A stretch of DNA of 9,740 nucleotides from CAZJBP01 sp964544115. Lineage in GTDB: Bacteria > Verrucomicrobiota > Kiritimatiellia > UBA8416 > JADHWI01. Positions 1 to 9,740 of this stretch are shown here, in pieces. Made by a program: the position numbers and the translations under genes. Within the stretch, counting starts at the first letter, position 1. The number at the start of each line of letters is the position of its first letter. Where the stretch lies: NCBI GenBank assembly GCA_964544115.1, contig CAZJBP010000139.1, forward strand, positions 1 to 9,740, written 5' to 3'. The notes below the pieces were generated by a model. It had not been told where the DNA came from. It made no database searches and worked only from the letters and a program-made list of their open reading frames with translations.

Positions 1-106
1 ATAGACATCCCCAGGCCGTCGGCTCCAGCGATTTTTTTCTGACGCGTCGCCCCCCTCTCTACACCGATGCAGGGGATGGTCTCCCTGTGCCGCGGCCGGG
101 AATGCC

Positions 107-136
107 TTGCCAACCCTTTGTCCCTCGGTCCACAAT
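107..136 (+). promoter_or_regulatory. Candidate sigma70-type promoter for ppk2
   Basis: TTGCCA (107-112, five of six matches to the -35 consensus) and CACAAT (131-136, four of six to the -10) are separated by 18 bases. A start about seven bases after the -10 would give a leader of about 19 bases that contains the GAGGGGG ribosome binding site at 149-155. This fits translation from the ATG at 162 and not from the upstream ATG at 87. Upstream, positions 32-38 are a run of seven T that may be the tail of a terminator for a gene outside the window, but I see no convincing stem before it. Confidence 0.4.
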
Positions 137-161
137 CAGGCCATCAACGAGGGGGCGTGCC

Positions 162-1274
162 ATGCTCAAGCGCATCGACCTGTCGCAGAGGGTTGAAAAG
201 AACGTCTTCAAGACCGAGGAGGAGGCCCTCGGCGCGCGGCTTGCGCACCTGCAGCGCGACCTGGTGGATCGTCAGGTGCCGGTGATGGTTGTGTTCGAAG
301 GGTGGGACGCGGCCGGGAAGGGGCGCCTGATCAACCACCTGATCAACCCGCTGGACCCGCGCGGCTTTCACGTCTACACCACGCGCACGCCCTCCGAGGA
401 GGAGCGCCTGCGGCCCTTCCTGTGGCGATTCTGGAACCGCACCCCGGCGCGCGGTCAGATCGTGGTCTTCGACCGCAGTTGGTACCGTCGGGTGCTGATC
501 GAGCGGGTGGCGCAGGAGGGAGAGAGCCCGGACCTGGCCTCGGAGCTCCGCGATATTTCGGCCTTCGAGCGGCAGTTGACGGATGACGGGTGCGTAATCG
601 TGAAGCTGTTTCTGCACATCTCCAAGCGGGAGCAGAAGAGAAGGTTGCTGAAGCTCGAGGGCGATCCGTCGACGGCCTGGCGCGTGACGAAGGACGACTG
701 GCGCCGCCACCGGCGGTACGCGGCACACCGGGCGGCGGCGGCGGAGGTCATCGCGCGGACCGGCACGGCCGCGGCTCCGTGGACCGTGGTCGAGGCGGAG
801 GACTGGCGGTTTGCGGCGCTGAAAACGCTCAGGACGGTGGTGGCCGCGCTGGAGTCCGCCGTTCGTTCCCCGCGCCCGCCGCCGGCGACGAGCGCGGGCG
901 GGGACGCGCCGAAGAAGCGCGCGCGGGGCTCCATCCTGCGCTCCGCCGACCTCAGCGCGACCGTGTCCGACGAGACCTACCAGCGGCGCCTGGACCGGCT
1001 TCAGGACCGGCTGCGCGGCTTGCACCACGAACTGTACGCGCGGCGGATTCCGGCGGTGATCGTGTTCGAGGGCTGGGATGCGGCCGGAAAGGGAGGCACC
1101 ATCCGGCGGCTCACTCGCAACCTGGACCCGCGCGGATATGAGGTGGCGCCGATTTCCGCGCCCACGGAGACGGAGAAGGCGCACCACTATCTCCGGCGGT
1201 TCTGGGCCCGGATGCCCAAGGGCGGCCACATCACGATCTTCGACCGGTCGTGGTACGGCCGCGTGATGGTCTAG
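162..1274 (+). CDS. Polyphosphate kinase 2, two-domain (polyphosphate:AMP phosphotransferase type), N-terminal fragment ending at an in-frame amber codon
   Basis: Family members move phosphate between polyphosphate and nucleotides in the cytoplasm; the two-domain class is known for phosphorylating AMP to ADP. The fragment has 370 residues. Domain 1 shows a Walker A motif GWDAAGKG at 47-54, FDRSWY at 103-108 and a basic lid segment (AWRVTKDDWRRHRRY) near 172-186. Domain 2 begins near 270, with GWDAAGKG at 304-311 and FDRSWYGR at 360-367. The start is ATG 162 because GAGGGGG lies six bases upstream; an in-frame ATG at 87 would add 25 non-conserved residues. Reading stops at a TAG at codon 371, inside domain 2. 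The same frame continues to 1640 with the rest of domain 2, so the ancestral protein had 492 codons, normal for the two-domain class. As it stands domain 2 lacks its lid, and the gene is probably a pseudogene unless the stop is read through or is a sequence error. Confidence 0.85.
   Translation: MLKRIDLSQRVEKNVFKTEEEALGARLAHLQRDLVDRQVPVMVVFEGWDAAGKGRLINHLINPLDPRGFHVYTTRTPSEEERLRPFLWRFWNRTPARGQIVVFDRSWYRRVLIERVAQEGESPDLASELRDISAFERQLTDDGCVIVKLFLHISKREQKRRLLKLEGDPSTAWRVTKDDWRRHRRYAAHRAAAAEVIARTGTAAAPWTVVEAEDWRFAALKTLRTVVAALESAVRSPRPPPATSAGGDAPKKRARGSILRSADLSATVSDETYQRRLDRLQDRLRGLHHELYARRIPAVIVFEGWDAAGKGGTIRRLTRNLDPRGYEVAPISAPTETEKAHHYLRRFWARMPKGGHITIFDRSWYGRVMV
1272..1274 (+). other. Premature in-frame TAG codon splitting the ppk2 gene
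   Basis: The TAG sits at codon 371 of the ppk2 frame. Domain 1 reads FDRSWYRRVLIERV at the equivalent place and domain 2 reads FDRSWYGRVMV-stop-RV, so the stop replaces the Glu of the conserved ERV. Domain 1 encodes that Glu as GAG, one base from TAG. No frameshift is needed: homology resumes at the very next codon. Confidence 0.9.
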
Positions 1275-1277
1275 CGT

Positions 1278-1640
1278 GTGGAGGGGTTCTGCACGCCGGC
1301 GGAATGGCGGCGCGCGTACCGTGAGATCGACGAGATGGAGGCGCACCTCGTGGCGTCCGGGGCGGTGCTGCTGAAGTTCTGGCTGCATCTGGACCGCGAC
1401 GAGCAACTGCGGCGGTTCCGCGCGCGGCAGAGCGATCCCGAGAAGCGGTGGAAGATCACCGCCGAGGACTGGCGCAACCGCAGGAAGTGGGCGCGCTACG
1501 AGGCGGCCGTGGAGCAGATGCTGCTGCGGACCAGCCCGCCGTGCGCGCCATGGACGGTGGTCGAAAGCAACTGCAAGCAGTTCGCCCGGCTGAAGGTGCT
1601 TGAGGCGACCGCCCTCGCCATGGCGCGCGCGGTGAAGTAG
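1278..1640 (+). CDS. Polyphosphate kinase 2, C-terminal fragment of the interrupted gene
   Basis: These 120 codons continue the reading frame of the upstream ppk2 fragment and complete its second PPK2 domain. Visible elements are EGFCTPAEWRRAY, a helix-rich LLKFWLHLDRDEQLRRF stretch, the basic lid segment DPEKRWKITAEDWRNRRKW (53-71 of the fragment), and the late conserved APWTVVES motif (90-97), which matches APWTVVEA in domain 1. The lid residues contact polyphosphate in this family. The nominal start is the GTG three bases after the amber codon. No clear Shine-Dalgarno precedes it, so independent expression would need termination-reinitiation coupling. Alone the fragment lacks Walker A and FDRSWY and should be inactive. 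It ends in TAG, 38 bases from the convergent end of the hydrolase gene. Confidence 0.75.
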   Translation: MEGFCTPAEWRRAYREIDEMEAHLVASGAVLLKFWLHLDRDEQLRRFRARQSDPEKRWKITAEDWRNRRKWARYEAAVEQMLLRTSPPCAPWTVVESNCKQFARLKVLEATALAMARAVK

Positions 1641-1678
1641 CGCCGGCGAGTAGCGGTCGGCGGGAGGGCCTTGGCGCG

Positions 1679-2467
1679 CTATCGGACCCCGACCGGTTCG
1701 CCGGGCGGCGACGTCGCGTCATGGGGCTGGGCCGCATTCTCCGCAAACCGGCCGGTGCGGAGGAACCGCAGCGTCAGCGCGATCACGTCGCGATCCCGCA
1801 TGAGAAAAGGGTGCGAGCAGGGGACGGTCACGAAATCGATCATGCCGGGCAGCTTGGCGCGCTCGACCGATACCTTGCCGTCGTCGCGTCCCGGGATCAG
1901 CGAGGACAGGATCCAGTTGATCGAGTGCGTGCCCGCGATCACGCCGAACTCGATGTTGGGCGGCGGCAGCGTCATGGGCGCGGACGCGCCGTCCGTCCCG
2001 AGCTGATCTCCGGCCGGCCCGTTCAGGGCCCTGAAGGCCGCCGTGGTGCCAAGGCGATCAACCACTTCGCTGCCCTGGTTGGGTGGGCCGAGCATGACCG
2101 CGCGCCCCGGCACGGGCAGCCGGTGACGGGCCAGGTACTGGCGCAGGACGATGCCGCCGAGCGAATGGGTGACGAAATCGATGCGCGTGGCGCCGTTGGA
2201 GACGGCAGCATCGACGGCAGGGGCCAGGTGCTCAGCGGCCAACTCCTCGACGGTCTTGTCGGTCGACGGGTAGCCGACAACCGTGGTCCGATAGCCGGCC
2301 GCTTCCAGGGCGGCTTTCATCCGGTGCATGCTTCTTCCCGAGCGGGCCAGGCCGGGCAGCAGGATGGCGTGAGGCGTGCCGTTCGTCCCGGAATCCGCGA
2401 GGGCGGCGCATGCGACCCCCGCGCCGGCTAGTGCCGCGAACAGGAAGAACATCAGCTTTGACCGCAT
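1679..2467 (-). CDS. Secreted alpha/beta hydrolase, lipase/PGAP1-like
   Basis: A 262-residue serine hydrolase, probably an esterase or lipase exported to the periplasm or outside. Residues 1-24 form a signal peptide (MRSK, hydrophobic core, then ALA at 22-24), with a likely signal peptidase I cut before Asp25. LLPGL (36-40) fits the oxyanion-hole loop, THSLGG (100-105) carries the nucleophile Ser102, RDDGKVSVE (194-202) offers Asp196, and SHPFLM (218-223) carries His219, giving a full catalytic triad in the usual order. The GPPNQGSE segment (127-134) is typical of triacylglycerol-lipase-like members. The substrate cannot be read from the sequence. The open frame extends upstream to 3742, but that part is antisense to mutL; homology and signal peptide start at ATG 2467. 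Met6 (ATG at 2452) is an alternative start. There is no strong Shine-Dalgarno, only GGTGGG 11 bases upstream. It is convergent with ppk2 and divergent from mutL. Confidence 0.85.
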   Translation of the reverse strand: MRSKLMFFLFAALAGAGVACAALADSGTNGTPHAILLPGLARSGRSMHRMKAALEAAGYRTTVVGYPSTDKTVEELAAEHLAPAVDAAVSNGATRIDFVTHSLGGIVLRQYLARHRLPVPGRAVMLGPPNQGSEVVDRLGTTAAFRALNGPAGDQLGTDGASAPMTLPPPNIEFGVIAGTHSINWILSSLIPGRDDGKVSVERAKLPGMIDFVTVPCSHPFLMRDRDVIALTLRFLRTGRFAENAAQPHDATSPPGEPVGVR

Positions 2468-2473
2468 GGCGAC

Positions 2474-2503
2474 AGCATCCCACCCGCCCCGCCCCCGTGT
2501 CAA
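2474..2503 (-). promoter_or_regulatory. Candidate promoter for the hydrolase gene
   Basis: On the minus strand a perfect TTGACA (2503-2498) is followed after 18 bases by GATGCT (2479-2474), preceded by TGG as in an extended -10. The -10 match is poor (three of six). If used, transcription would begin at or within a base of the ATG at 2467, giving a leaderless mRNA. Confidence 0.3.
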
Positions 2504-2528
2504 TCGGCGGACGCGTCCGCAGGGGGCG

Positions 2529-2552
2529 CATCTTCGAGCCCATCTTCGAGCC
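2529..2552. repeat. Tandem 12-base duplication
   Basis: CATCTTCGAGCC occurs twice in direct succession (2529-2540 and 2541-2552) in the non-coding region between the hydrolase and mutL. It may be simple slippage. Confidence 0.9.
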
Positions 2553-2610
2553 GTCGAGCTGCCGGGGGATGTGTCGCGGATCGGGTCGAAACTCGGACGC
2601 ATGATATCGG

Positions 2611-2646
2611 CCCGTCTGCCGCGTTGCCTTCGGGGGCGCAGACGGG
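2611..2646. repeat. Perfect 9-bp inverted repeat enclosing a TTCG motif
   Basis: CCCGTCTGC (2611-2619) and GCAGACGGG (2638-2646) are perfect complements. Their 18-base interior contains CC-TTCG-GG, which could form a stable UUCG tetraloop in a plus-strand RNA. No T-run follows on either strand, so it does not look like an intrinsic terminator. It lies between two divergent genes and may be a dispersed intergenic repeat or part of a leader RNA. Confidence 0.7.
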
Positions 2647-2744
2647 AAGTCTGGCGCCCCCTCGTCGCCTTGCATCCGGACCGATCTCCCGCGTCCGGTT
2701 TCGAGCGACGGGTACGCCGCAACCCGATCCGCGCCACGTTCGCC

Positions 2745-2910
2745 ACCGCCCCGGCCCTGCGGGCGGGGCGGTAAAGGGAGGGCGTGTCCGCTTGTTTCGG
2801 CCCCCCTCCCGCAGCCCTTTGTGCCTGGGGTTGCGGGGACATAGGCGTGCGGCCACCCAGCGTGCACCGAAACGGAGGTGCGCCCATCCGCAGGTGACTT
2901 CTGCTTGCGG
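2745..2910 (+). other. Cluster of GC-rich hairpins upstream of mutL, possible structured leader or dispersed repeat
   Basis: This is the main content of the 472-base gene-free stretch 2468-2939. Successive inverted repeats are: ACCGCCCC/GGGGCGGT (2745-2752/2765-2772) with an inner GCCC/GGGC; GGGAGGG/CCCTCCC (2776-2782/2804-2810); CGCAGCCC/GGGTTGCG (2810-2817/2828-2835, one G-T pair); GTGCACC/GGTGCGC (2862-2868/2877-2883, one T-G pair); and CCGCA/TGCGG (2888-2892/2906-2910). Both wobble pairs are allowed only if the plus strand is the RNA; on the minus strand they would be A-C mismatches. I find no credible gene and no clear promoter here, and the structures match no RNA family I recognise. 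Confidence 0.4.
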
Positions 2911-2939
2911 GCGCCTGTGGCGGGGGGTAGCTTGCGCGC

Positions 2940-4748
2940 ATGGCGGGTTCGAGGCAAATCCGGGTGCTCACGACGCACGTGGTCAACAAGATCGCGGCGG
3001 GCGAGGTCGTGGACCGGCCGGCATCGGTGGTGAAGGAGCTGATGGAGAACGCGCTGGATGCCGGCGCGACGCAGATCGATGTCGACATCGCCGCAGGGGG
3101 GCGCAAGCTGGTGGCCGTGGGCGATAACGGCTGCGGCATGGGCCGCGACGACGCGGTGCTATCGATCGAACGCCACGCGACCAGCAAGATCCACGACGTC
3201 GACGACATTGAACGGATCGGCACGCTGGGCTTCCGGGGCGAGGCGCTGGCCGCGATCGCGTCGGTGTCCCGCTTCCGCCTCCAGACCTGCGCCGCCGGGG
3301 CCGAAGCGGGCACGGAGCTGGTGATCGCCGGCGGGACGATCCAGGACGTGCGCGAGGCGGGCTTCCCCGCCGGCACGCGGATCGAGGTCCGGGACCTGTT
3401 CTTCAACGTGCCCGCCCGCCGCAAGTTCCTGCGATCATACCCGACCGAGCTGGGGCACGTTCGGACCTGTTTCATCACCCTGGCCCTGGCCCGACCCGAC
3501 GCGGGCATGTCCCTGACTGTCGATGGCAGCACGACGTACCGCCTGCCCGCGGGCGGCACGCTCCTGGATCGCATTCGCGAGCTCTTCGGGCAGGAGTTTT
3601 CCCGGTCGCTGCGCCCGCTTGCCGTCCGGGGCGGGGAGGTGGACGTGGCGGGGCTGGTGAGCGCCCCGCAACTGAGCCGGGCCGACCGCGCCGAGCAGTA
3701 CTTCTTCATCAACGGCCGCGCCACGAGCGCCCCGATTCTCAACCACGCCGTGCGCGAGGCCTACCGCGCGGTGCTGGCGGAAGAGCGCCACCCGTGCGTC
3801 TTCCTGCACATGAGCATGGATCCCGAGCTGGTCGACGTGAATGTGCACCCGACCAAGCGCGAGGTGCGGTTCCGGCATCCGTCGACCGTGCGGGATGCGG
3901 TGATTGCCGCGATCCGCGATGCGGTGGCACTGCCCGCCATGAGGATCGAGCCAGCCGGCGCGCCGACGCCGCCCGTTGGGGGCGGCGAGGTGCCGCGGGA
4001 GGAGGTCCAGCTGGCGATCGAGAACCTGACGCCGGCCCGCACGTTCCGATATCCGCGCATGGGCATGGCGGGTGGGGGGGCGGCCGCACCCGCGGCGACG
4101 GCTTCGCCTTCGCCCGCTCCGAGCGCCCCCGGCGCGGAGGCGCAGCCGGACGAACCCGGCGTGCAGGCGCCCTGGTCGTGGTGTCGGGTGCTGGGGCAGG
4201 TGGGCGGGCTGTACGTGGTCATGGAAACCGAGGACGGGATGGTGCTGATGGACCCGAAGGCTGCCCACGAGCGGGTGCTGTTCGACCGGCTCATGCGGCA
4301 GGTCGAGGCTGGCGACGTGGCGGTGCAGGCGCTGCTCATTCCCGAGACGGTGGAGCTGACGCCGAAGGACGCGGCGCGGCTGAGGCGCTGCCTGCGCATC
4401 CTGCGCGGCATGGGGTTCGGGGTGTCCGACTTCGGCGGCAACAGCTTCGTCGTGGACGCCGTTCCCGCCTGCCTGACCGGCGCGGCCGCGCGCGACCTGC
4501 TGCAGGAGGTCCCCCATGCGCTGGAGCAGGCCGGGCGCTCGGCGCGGGCCCACTGGCAGGAGGAGCTGATCGCCCAGACCGCCTGCCGCGCCGCGGTAGG
4601 GGCGCGCCGCAGCCTGACGCTGGGGGAAATCGAGCGGCTGGTCGTTGACCTCGCCCGCACGCAGATGCCGTACACCAGCCCGCGCGGCCGCCCGACGCTG
4701 ATCTTCACATCCCTGACGGAGCTTAACCGCAAGTTCGGCCGGACCTGA
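2940..4748 (+). CDS. mutL: DNA mismatch repair protein MutL
   Basis: MutL couples mismatch recognition by MutS to strand processing. This 602-residue protein has the full GHKL ATPase domain: VVNKIAAGEVVDRP (14-27), the catalytic Glu33 and Mg-binding Asn37 in KELMENALDAG, DNGCGMG (62-68), RHATSKI (78-84), GFRGEAL (97-103), FNVPARRKFL (155-164), NGRA (258-261) and HPTKREVRF (303-311). A Pro/Ala/Gly-rich linker (about 340-408) leads to the dimerisation domain (about 412-602). There the endonuclease motif DQHA-x2-E is replaced by DPKAAHE (438-444) and the CPHGRP motif by SPRGRP (580-585), so the metal-dependent nicking seen in most non-enterobacterial MutLs is probably absent or altered. ATG 2940 leaves a short N-terminus as in E. 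coli MutL. GGGGGG (2922-2927) is the likely ribosome binding site, at slightly long spacing. It is monocistronic here; mutS is not in the window. Confidence 0.97.
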   Translation: MAGSRQIRVLTTHVVNKIAAGEVVDRPASVVKELMENALDAGATQIDVDIAAGGRKLVAVGDNGCGMGRDDAVLSIERHATSKIHDVDDIERIGTLGFRGEALAAIASVSRFRLQTCAAGAEAGTELVIAGGTIQDVREAGFPAGTRIEVRDLFFNVPARRKFLRSYPTELGHVRTCFITLALARPDAGMSLTVDGSTTYRLPAGGTLLDRIRELFGQEFSRSLRPLAVRGGEVDVAGLVSAPQLSRADRAEQYFFINGRATSAPILNHAVREAYRAVLAEERHPCVFLHMSMDPELVDVNVHPTKREVRFRHPSTVRDAVIAAIRDAVALPAMRIEPAGAPTPPVGGGEVPREEVQLAIENLTPARTFRYPRMGMAGGGAAAPAATASPSPAPSAPGAEAQPDEPGVQAPWSWCRVLGQVGGLYVVMETEDGMVLMDPKAAHERVLFDRLMRQVEAGDVAVQALLIPETVELTPKDAARLRRCLRILRGMGFGVSDFGGNSFVVDAVPACLTGAAARDLLQEVPHALEQAGRSARAHWQEELIAQTACRAAVGARRSLTLGEIERLVVDLARTQMPYTSPRGRPTLIFTSLTELNRKFGRT

Positions 4749-7700
4749 AGCGCTGGAAGACGGCTAGATCCTTGACTTCGTTCGAGATGACCAGGGCCAC
4801 CGCACCCGCCGTCGTCAGGAATCGCGGTTCATAGCGGCTCGCCGGTGTAAACGTGAATCGTGGGGTGGGTGGGCAGAAGCGGCGCTACAAAGCGCCTCAG
4901 GTCCGACAGTCGCAGGTCGGGATCGGCAAAGACCAGAACCACCGGCAGGCCGTCGTTAGCCTTCAGGTGCGCCAGCACCGCCTCGGGCGAATCCAACGGT
5001 GTGGAGGCGACCTTCAGGTCCGGTTGCAGCTTGTCCTGCGTCCAGACCTGCTCGATGGCTGTGACCACGGCGTCCACCTTGCCGGCGTTCTGCCGGAGCC
5101 TCAGCTCCCATGGCTGCGCGATGCGGGCCTCGCGGCGGCGGAACTGCTCGTTGGGGATGAAGGCCCGGTAGTAGAGCCGGCCGGCCGGCGGCGGTTCCAC
5201 GCGGATGCCGGTTTCCGTCTCGATCGATGACAAGACCTGGCACAGAGCCCGGGCAGAGCCGACGGTCAGTGCCCCATCCATGTCGACCGTGACGAACGGA
5301 TCCTGCCCGGCGGACACAATCTTCGTCAGGGCCTCCAGGACGGCGTTCAGCCCGGCCTGCCGGCAAAGTGAGTTGGTCCCCGCCGTCAGTGTCATCTGCA
5401 CGTCCGCCAGGCCCACGGCACCGGTGGAGACCGCCGTTTGCGCCTGCAGGGCCATCTCGACCACGCGCGTGCGCCCGTCCGCAAATTCCGGCGTCAGCCG
5501 CACGGAGACCGGCGTGCCGCTGGTGGCCGTCCAGTCGGGGCCGACGCACTGGTTGTCATAGACCTCGCCCTGGACGGCCTGCCGCGGAACGTCCAGGATC
5601 GTCTCCTGCTCGTTGTAGTTGCACGCGATCGAGCGGGGGTCGCGGAGGTCGGCAGCCAGCGCCCGGGATCCAGGATGACTGGGGTCGTCGACGGGGAGGG
5701 ACCCCGCAAAGACGAATCCCGTATCCCGCAGCGGCTTCTGGGTGCGCTTGTCCAGGATCAGGCCAGCCGCGTGGGCCGTGCAGTTTGAACCGGCCGCATT
5801 GCGGAAGCTGAAGGTCATTCGCACGCGCTCTCCCTTCGGCCAGAAGCGCAGCTTCGCGGGGTCATAGGGCTCGCCCGCGCGCAGGCCGATGAACTCCAAG
5901 GCCTTCCGCACGTCTCCGGGAGCGGCGTCGGACACCGCCAGCGCCTCGTAGGCATGTCCGCTCTCCCGGCCGATGAGGAAGAACTCCGCCGTCTCGCCGG
6001 CCTTCACCCCCGTGGACTCGGCGTCGAGCGTCACCGTCCGCGCCCGGCGATCCGCGACCAGCCCTGGTCGCACCCAGACATCCGCATTGTTGGTGTAGGC
6101 CGCCAGGTTGGCCGCGTAGGCGGCCTCGATCCGGGCCTTGGTTGCGGCCGCAGGATCGGCTGCTCCGGCCGTGGAGGTTTCCGCTGTGGCGCAGAGCGCG
6201 GCGGCCCCTGCCCAGGCGCACACGAAACCGAAACAGAACAGACGAACGACGCGAGCCGGCATGAGCCCCCCCCTTTAGCGGAACGTCTGCGACAACGATG
6301 CCGGCGCGCTAGATTCCGCGGATGCTGACGTTGATGTTCCCGCTGGCCTTGTTGAGGTCGACCTTTTCCGTCGCCTGCCCATCCGTCTTGAAGGTTGGCA
6401 GGTAGCGGTAGTAGACCTCAAGCATCAGCGTGCAGAGCATGGTGTCCATGACGCGGCCATTGCCGCCGGTGTGCTCGCTCTTGGAGGGCGAGTCCCAGAA
6501 ACCGATCGCGTGCGGAACGTTCTTGTGGTCGACGTAGCCGCTCTTGTCCTTGTCGATCACCTGCTGGTTCTTGACCAGCGTCGGGGAGAACAGCTTGTTC
6601 CAGACGTTCCACGAGTCGCCGCCGTACTGGAAGCGAGCCTGCGTGATGTAGTACCAGAAGTACAGCGGCGAGCCGCCGAAGGGTTTCGCCCAGTCGAACG
6701 TCGCATTCGACAGCCCTGCGATGCCGCCGTTGAACTCCTTGCTCTTGGTGTCGCCCAGGAACTGCAGGCACAGCACGCCGGCGCCGCTGAGGCCCGTGCC
6801 GCCGCCGCCCGGTTCGGTGTAGCCGAACCCGCCGTAGCCGTCCCTCTCGCCGTAGTTCTTGCGCACGCCGTCGATGGCCTTGGTCATGCAGGCATCCAGC
6901 CCTTCGTTGGAGAGGCCCGCCACCTTGGCGGCCTTAAGGGCCTGGACGCACCAGCTCGTGTAAGTCGTGTCGTTGCGGGTGTCGCTCGGCCCCACCAGGT
7001 TGTAGTTGAACCCGCCGACCGCGTTCTGGCCCTTGATCACGACGGCAATCGCCTTCTCGGCGGCGTACTTCAGCTCGGGCACCTTGGTCATGCCGTAGGC
7101 TTCGGACAGCGCATAGGCGCCGATCGGCTGGGTGTAATCGTTGCCGTCGCGACCGGTAAACCGTCCGTTCGCCTCCTGGCTGGCCACGAGGAACCGGAGC
7201 GCGCGCTCGACCGTCACCCCGAACTCCTCCGAGGCCGGCGTGTCGCCGTGCGCCAGGTAGGTCAGAATCGCCAGCGAGGTCATGGCGGGCTTGGTCTGCG
7301 GCCAAGACCCGTCCGTTGACTGCTGCATCTTGAGCCATCGCAGGGCCCGCATCACGGCCACGTCCGTGAAGCTGGCGCCGTTCGAGGCCAGCGCGGCGCC
7401 GATGCTGCCGGGGTTGCGTCCTGCGAAAACTCCACGCAGGATAACGGGGCTCTTGGTGATGGCCACGGCATCGACGGTGGCCGGCTGCGGGCTGAAGTCC
7501 GTGGGCGGTGTCGGGGAAGGCACGTCGGAGACCACGTTCTGCGTGAAATCCACCTCCACCGGATCCGGCAGGTCCTGTTGGACCTCTTCGATGGGCTTGA
7601 TCTCGTCCAGAGGCGGCGGCGCCTCGGTCTCCTTGATTTGCACGGCCACGCTGCGCGAGGCCGGGCCCGACATGGCGCCGAACACGACCAGCATGATGAC

Positions 7701-9740
7701 GGCAAGCGTGGGCACGACGATTGCCGCTACGGGCGAGGCAAAACGCTGACACTCCACCACGGCCCACTTGTAATCGCCGCTGTCCTTGGGCTGCTTCAGG
7801 CCGAAGCGGATCTTAGCGATGCGCTCGCGGAGTGAAAGTTTGTCAAAAAGGCTCATCAGCGCCCGCGCCGGGTTCAGGCCGGTAGGCTGGGTTTCCCCGG
7901 GAAGAGGCTCGTTGTTCAACTCGTTGCTCATCGTCTTGGACTCCTCCACCTGCGAATACGGCGCGTCTAACCCTCATTGGGAGAACGCGCTTTCCGCCCT
8001 TATAACGCCCGGCGGGCGTTGATTATTAGCGTATTTCTGTCCTCAATGTCCTTGAAGGGGGACTGTGGGGCTGATAGTGTCGCGGGCTTCGCGACAGAAG
8101 CGATGGACGGCGGATGACGGATCAACCAGGCACGAAGAGAGCTGACGGAATCGGCGCAGGTGGTTCCCCGTCGGGGGCGGAGCGGCACATGGCATACCAA
8201 AAGATAGTGGTTCCCGAGGGCGGCAACGGCATCCGGATGGGGGCGGGCGGCCATCTGGAGGTTCCCGACCGGCCGATCATTCCGTTTATCGAGGGCGACG
8301 GCATTGGGCCCGACATCACGCGGGCGGCCATGACGGTCTGGAACGCGGCCGTTGAGGCGGCGTACGGCGGGCGGCGGCAGATCCGCTGGATGGAGGTCTA
8401 TTCCGGCGAGAAGGCGGTAAAGGTCTACGGCGACGGCGTGTGGCTGCCTCCGGAGACGCTTCAGGCCATTGCGGCGTACCGGGTGGCCATTAAGGGGCCG
8501 CTGTCCACCCCCGTCGGCGGGGGGATCCGATCGCTGAATGTGGCTCTGCGGCAGGAACTTGACCTTTACGTGTGCCTGCGTCCCGTGCGCTGGTTTCAGG
8601 GGGTGCCATCGCCCGTCAAGAGGCCCGAACTGACCGATATGGTCATCTTCCGGGAGAACTCCGAAGATATTTACGCCGGCATAGAGTGGGCGGCGGGGAC
8701 TCCCGAGGCGAAGAAGGTCATCGCCTTCCTGCAGAACGAGATGGGTGTGAAGAAGATCCGATTTCCAAACACCAGCGGCATCGGCATCAAGCCCGTATCC
8801 CATGAAGGCACAGAGCGCCTGGTCCTGGCCGCGATCCAGTACGCCCTCGATAACGACCGCCCCTCGGTGACTCTGGTTCACAAGGGCAACATCATGAAGT
8901 TCACCGAAGGCGCCTTCCGCGACTGGGGCTATGAAACGGCCGCCCGCCATTTCGGGGCCCTGCCGTTGGACGGCGGCCCGTGGATGACGCTGCGCAATCC
9001 GCGGACGGGGCGGGACGTCGTCATCAAGGATTGCATAGCGGACGCCTTCCTGCAGCAGATTCTGACCCGGCCGGCCGACTACTCTGTCATCGCCACCCTC
9101 AACCTCAATGGCGACTACATTTCCGATGCGCTGGCGGCCTGCGTGGGGGGGATCGGGATCGCCCCCGGCGGCAACATCAATTATAAGACCGGGGCGGCCG
9201 TCTTCGAGGCCACCCACGGCACCGCTCCGAAGTACGCGGGGCAGGACAAGGTCAACCCCGGATCCCTGATTCTCTCCGGAGAGATGATGCTGCGGTACAT
9301 GGGGTGGACCGAGGCGGCCGACCTGGTGCTCGAGGGTGTGAACGAGGCCATTCGCCAGGGAACGGTCACATACGACTTCGCGCGGCTCATGGAGGGCTCC
9401 CGCGAGGTGCGGTGCAGCGAGTTCGGCGGGGCCGTGGCCGCCGCGATCCGCCGGCGGGCCTGAAAATCAAAAAAAACGCTGTTGACACCGTCGGGCGTTC
9501 TGGTACCGTGAGCGGGTCTTTGTCTGGAAAAGAGCGGGCACGTAGGTCGTGTTCGCCGGTGGAAGTATAGGACAAGAGGGAACAGCAGGGCTTCTCTCCG
9601 AGTTGGTCGGACGGTGAACCGAGAGGAGAAGGGCTTTGTTGTTTTCCGGCATTTGGGATTGCCTTCGAGATTGGTTGATCCGTCGGGCCCATGTAGCTCA
9701 GTTGGTAGAGCACGTCCTTGGTAAGGACGAGGTCAGCGGT

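Overview
The window is GC-rich bacterial chromosome with dense, conventional gene packing: five complete protein genes, one broken gene and the first part of a tRNA gene. I see no insertion sequence, phage gene or CRISPR array. The combination of an Escherichia coli-type NADP isocitrate dehydrogenase, a MutL with an unusual C-terminal site, and a membrane-anchored squalene-cyclase-like protein next to a secreted YdjY-like protein suggests the PVC superphylum, perhaps Kiritimatiellota or Verrucomicrobiota. That placement is an inference from protein style and has not been tested with a tree.

Layout. Positions 162-1640 (+) hold a two-domain polyphosphate kinase 2 gene (polyphosphate:AMP phosphotransferase type). 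It is interrupted by one in-frame TAG in the second domain, exactly where the first domain and the family have Glu. A secreted alpha/beta hydrolase (1679-2467, -) converges on it. A 472-base non-coding stretch (2468-2939) full of GC-rich inverted repeats separates that hydrolase from the divergent mutL (2940-4748, +). Positions 4829-7931 (-) form a likely two-gene operon. Its first gene encodes an inner-membrane protein with a TonB-like proline-rich stalk and a terpene-cyclase-like alpha-toroid. Its second encodes a secreted protein with a YdjY-like domain and two C-terminal ExbD/TolR-like segments. A 257-base divergent regulatory region with two perfect palindromes leads into icd (8189-9463, +). 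A strong stable-RNA-type promoter and a structured leader then precede a tRNA-Thr(GGT) gene that is cut by the window end.

How the genes relate. PPK2 (polyphosphate/nucleotide metabolism), MutL (mismatch repair) and Icd (TCA cycle) are housekeeping genes with no evident functional link. The least explained part is the 4829-7931 operon, an envelope-associated pair in which both proteins carry features reminiscent of TonB/ExbD energy-transduction systems. It is the best candidate here for an undescribed system. Other points worth attention are the amber codon in ppk2, the loss of metal-ligand residues in MutL, the plus-strand hairpin cluster ahead of mutL, and the terminator-like leader ahead of the tRNA.
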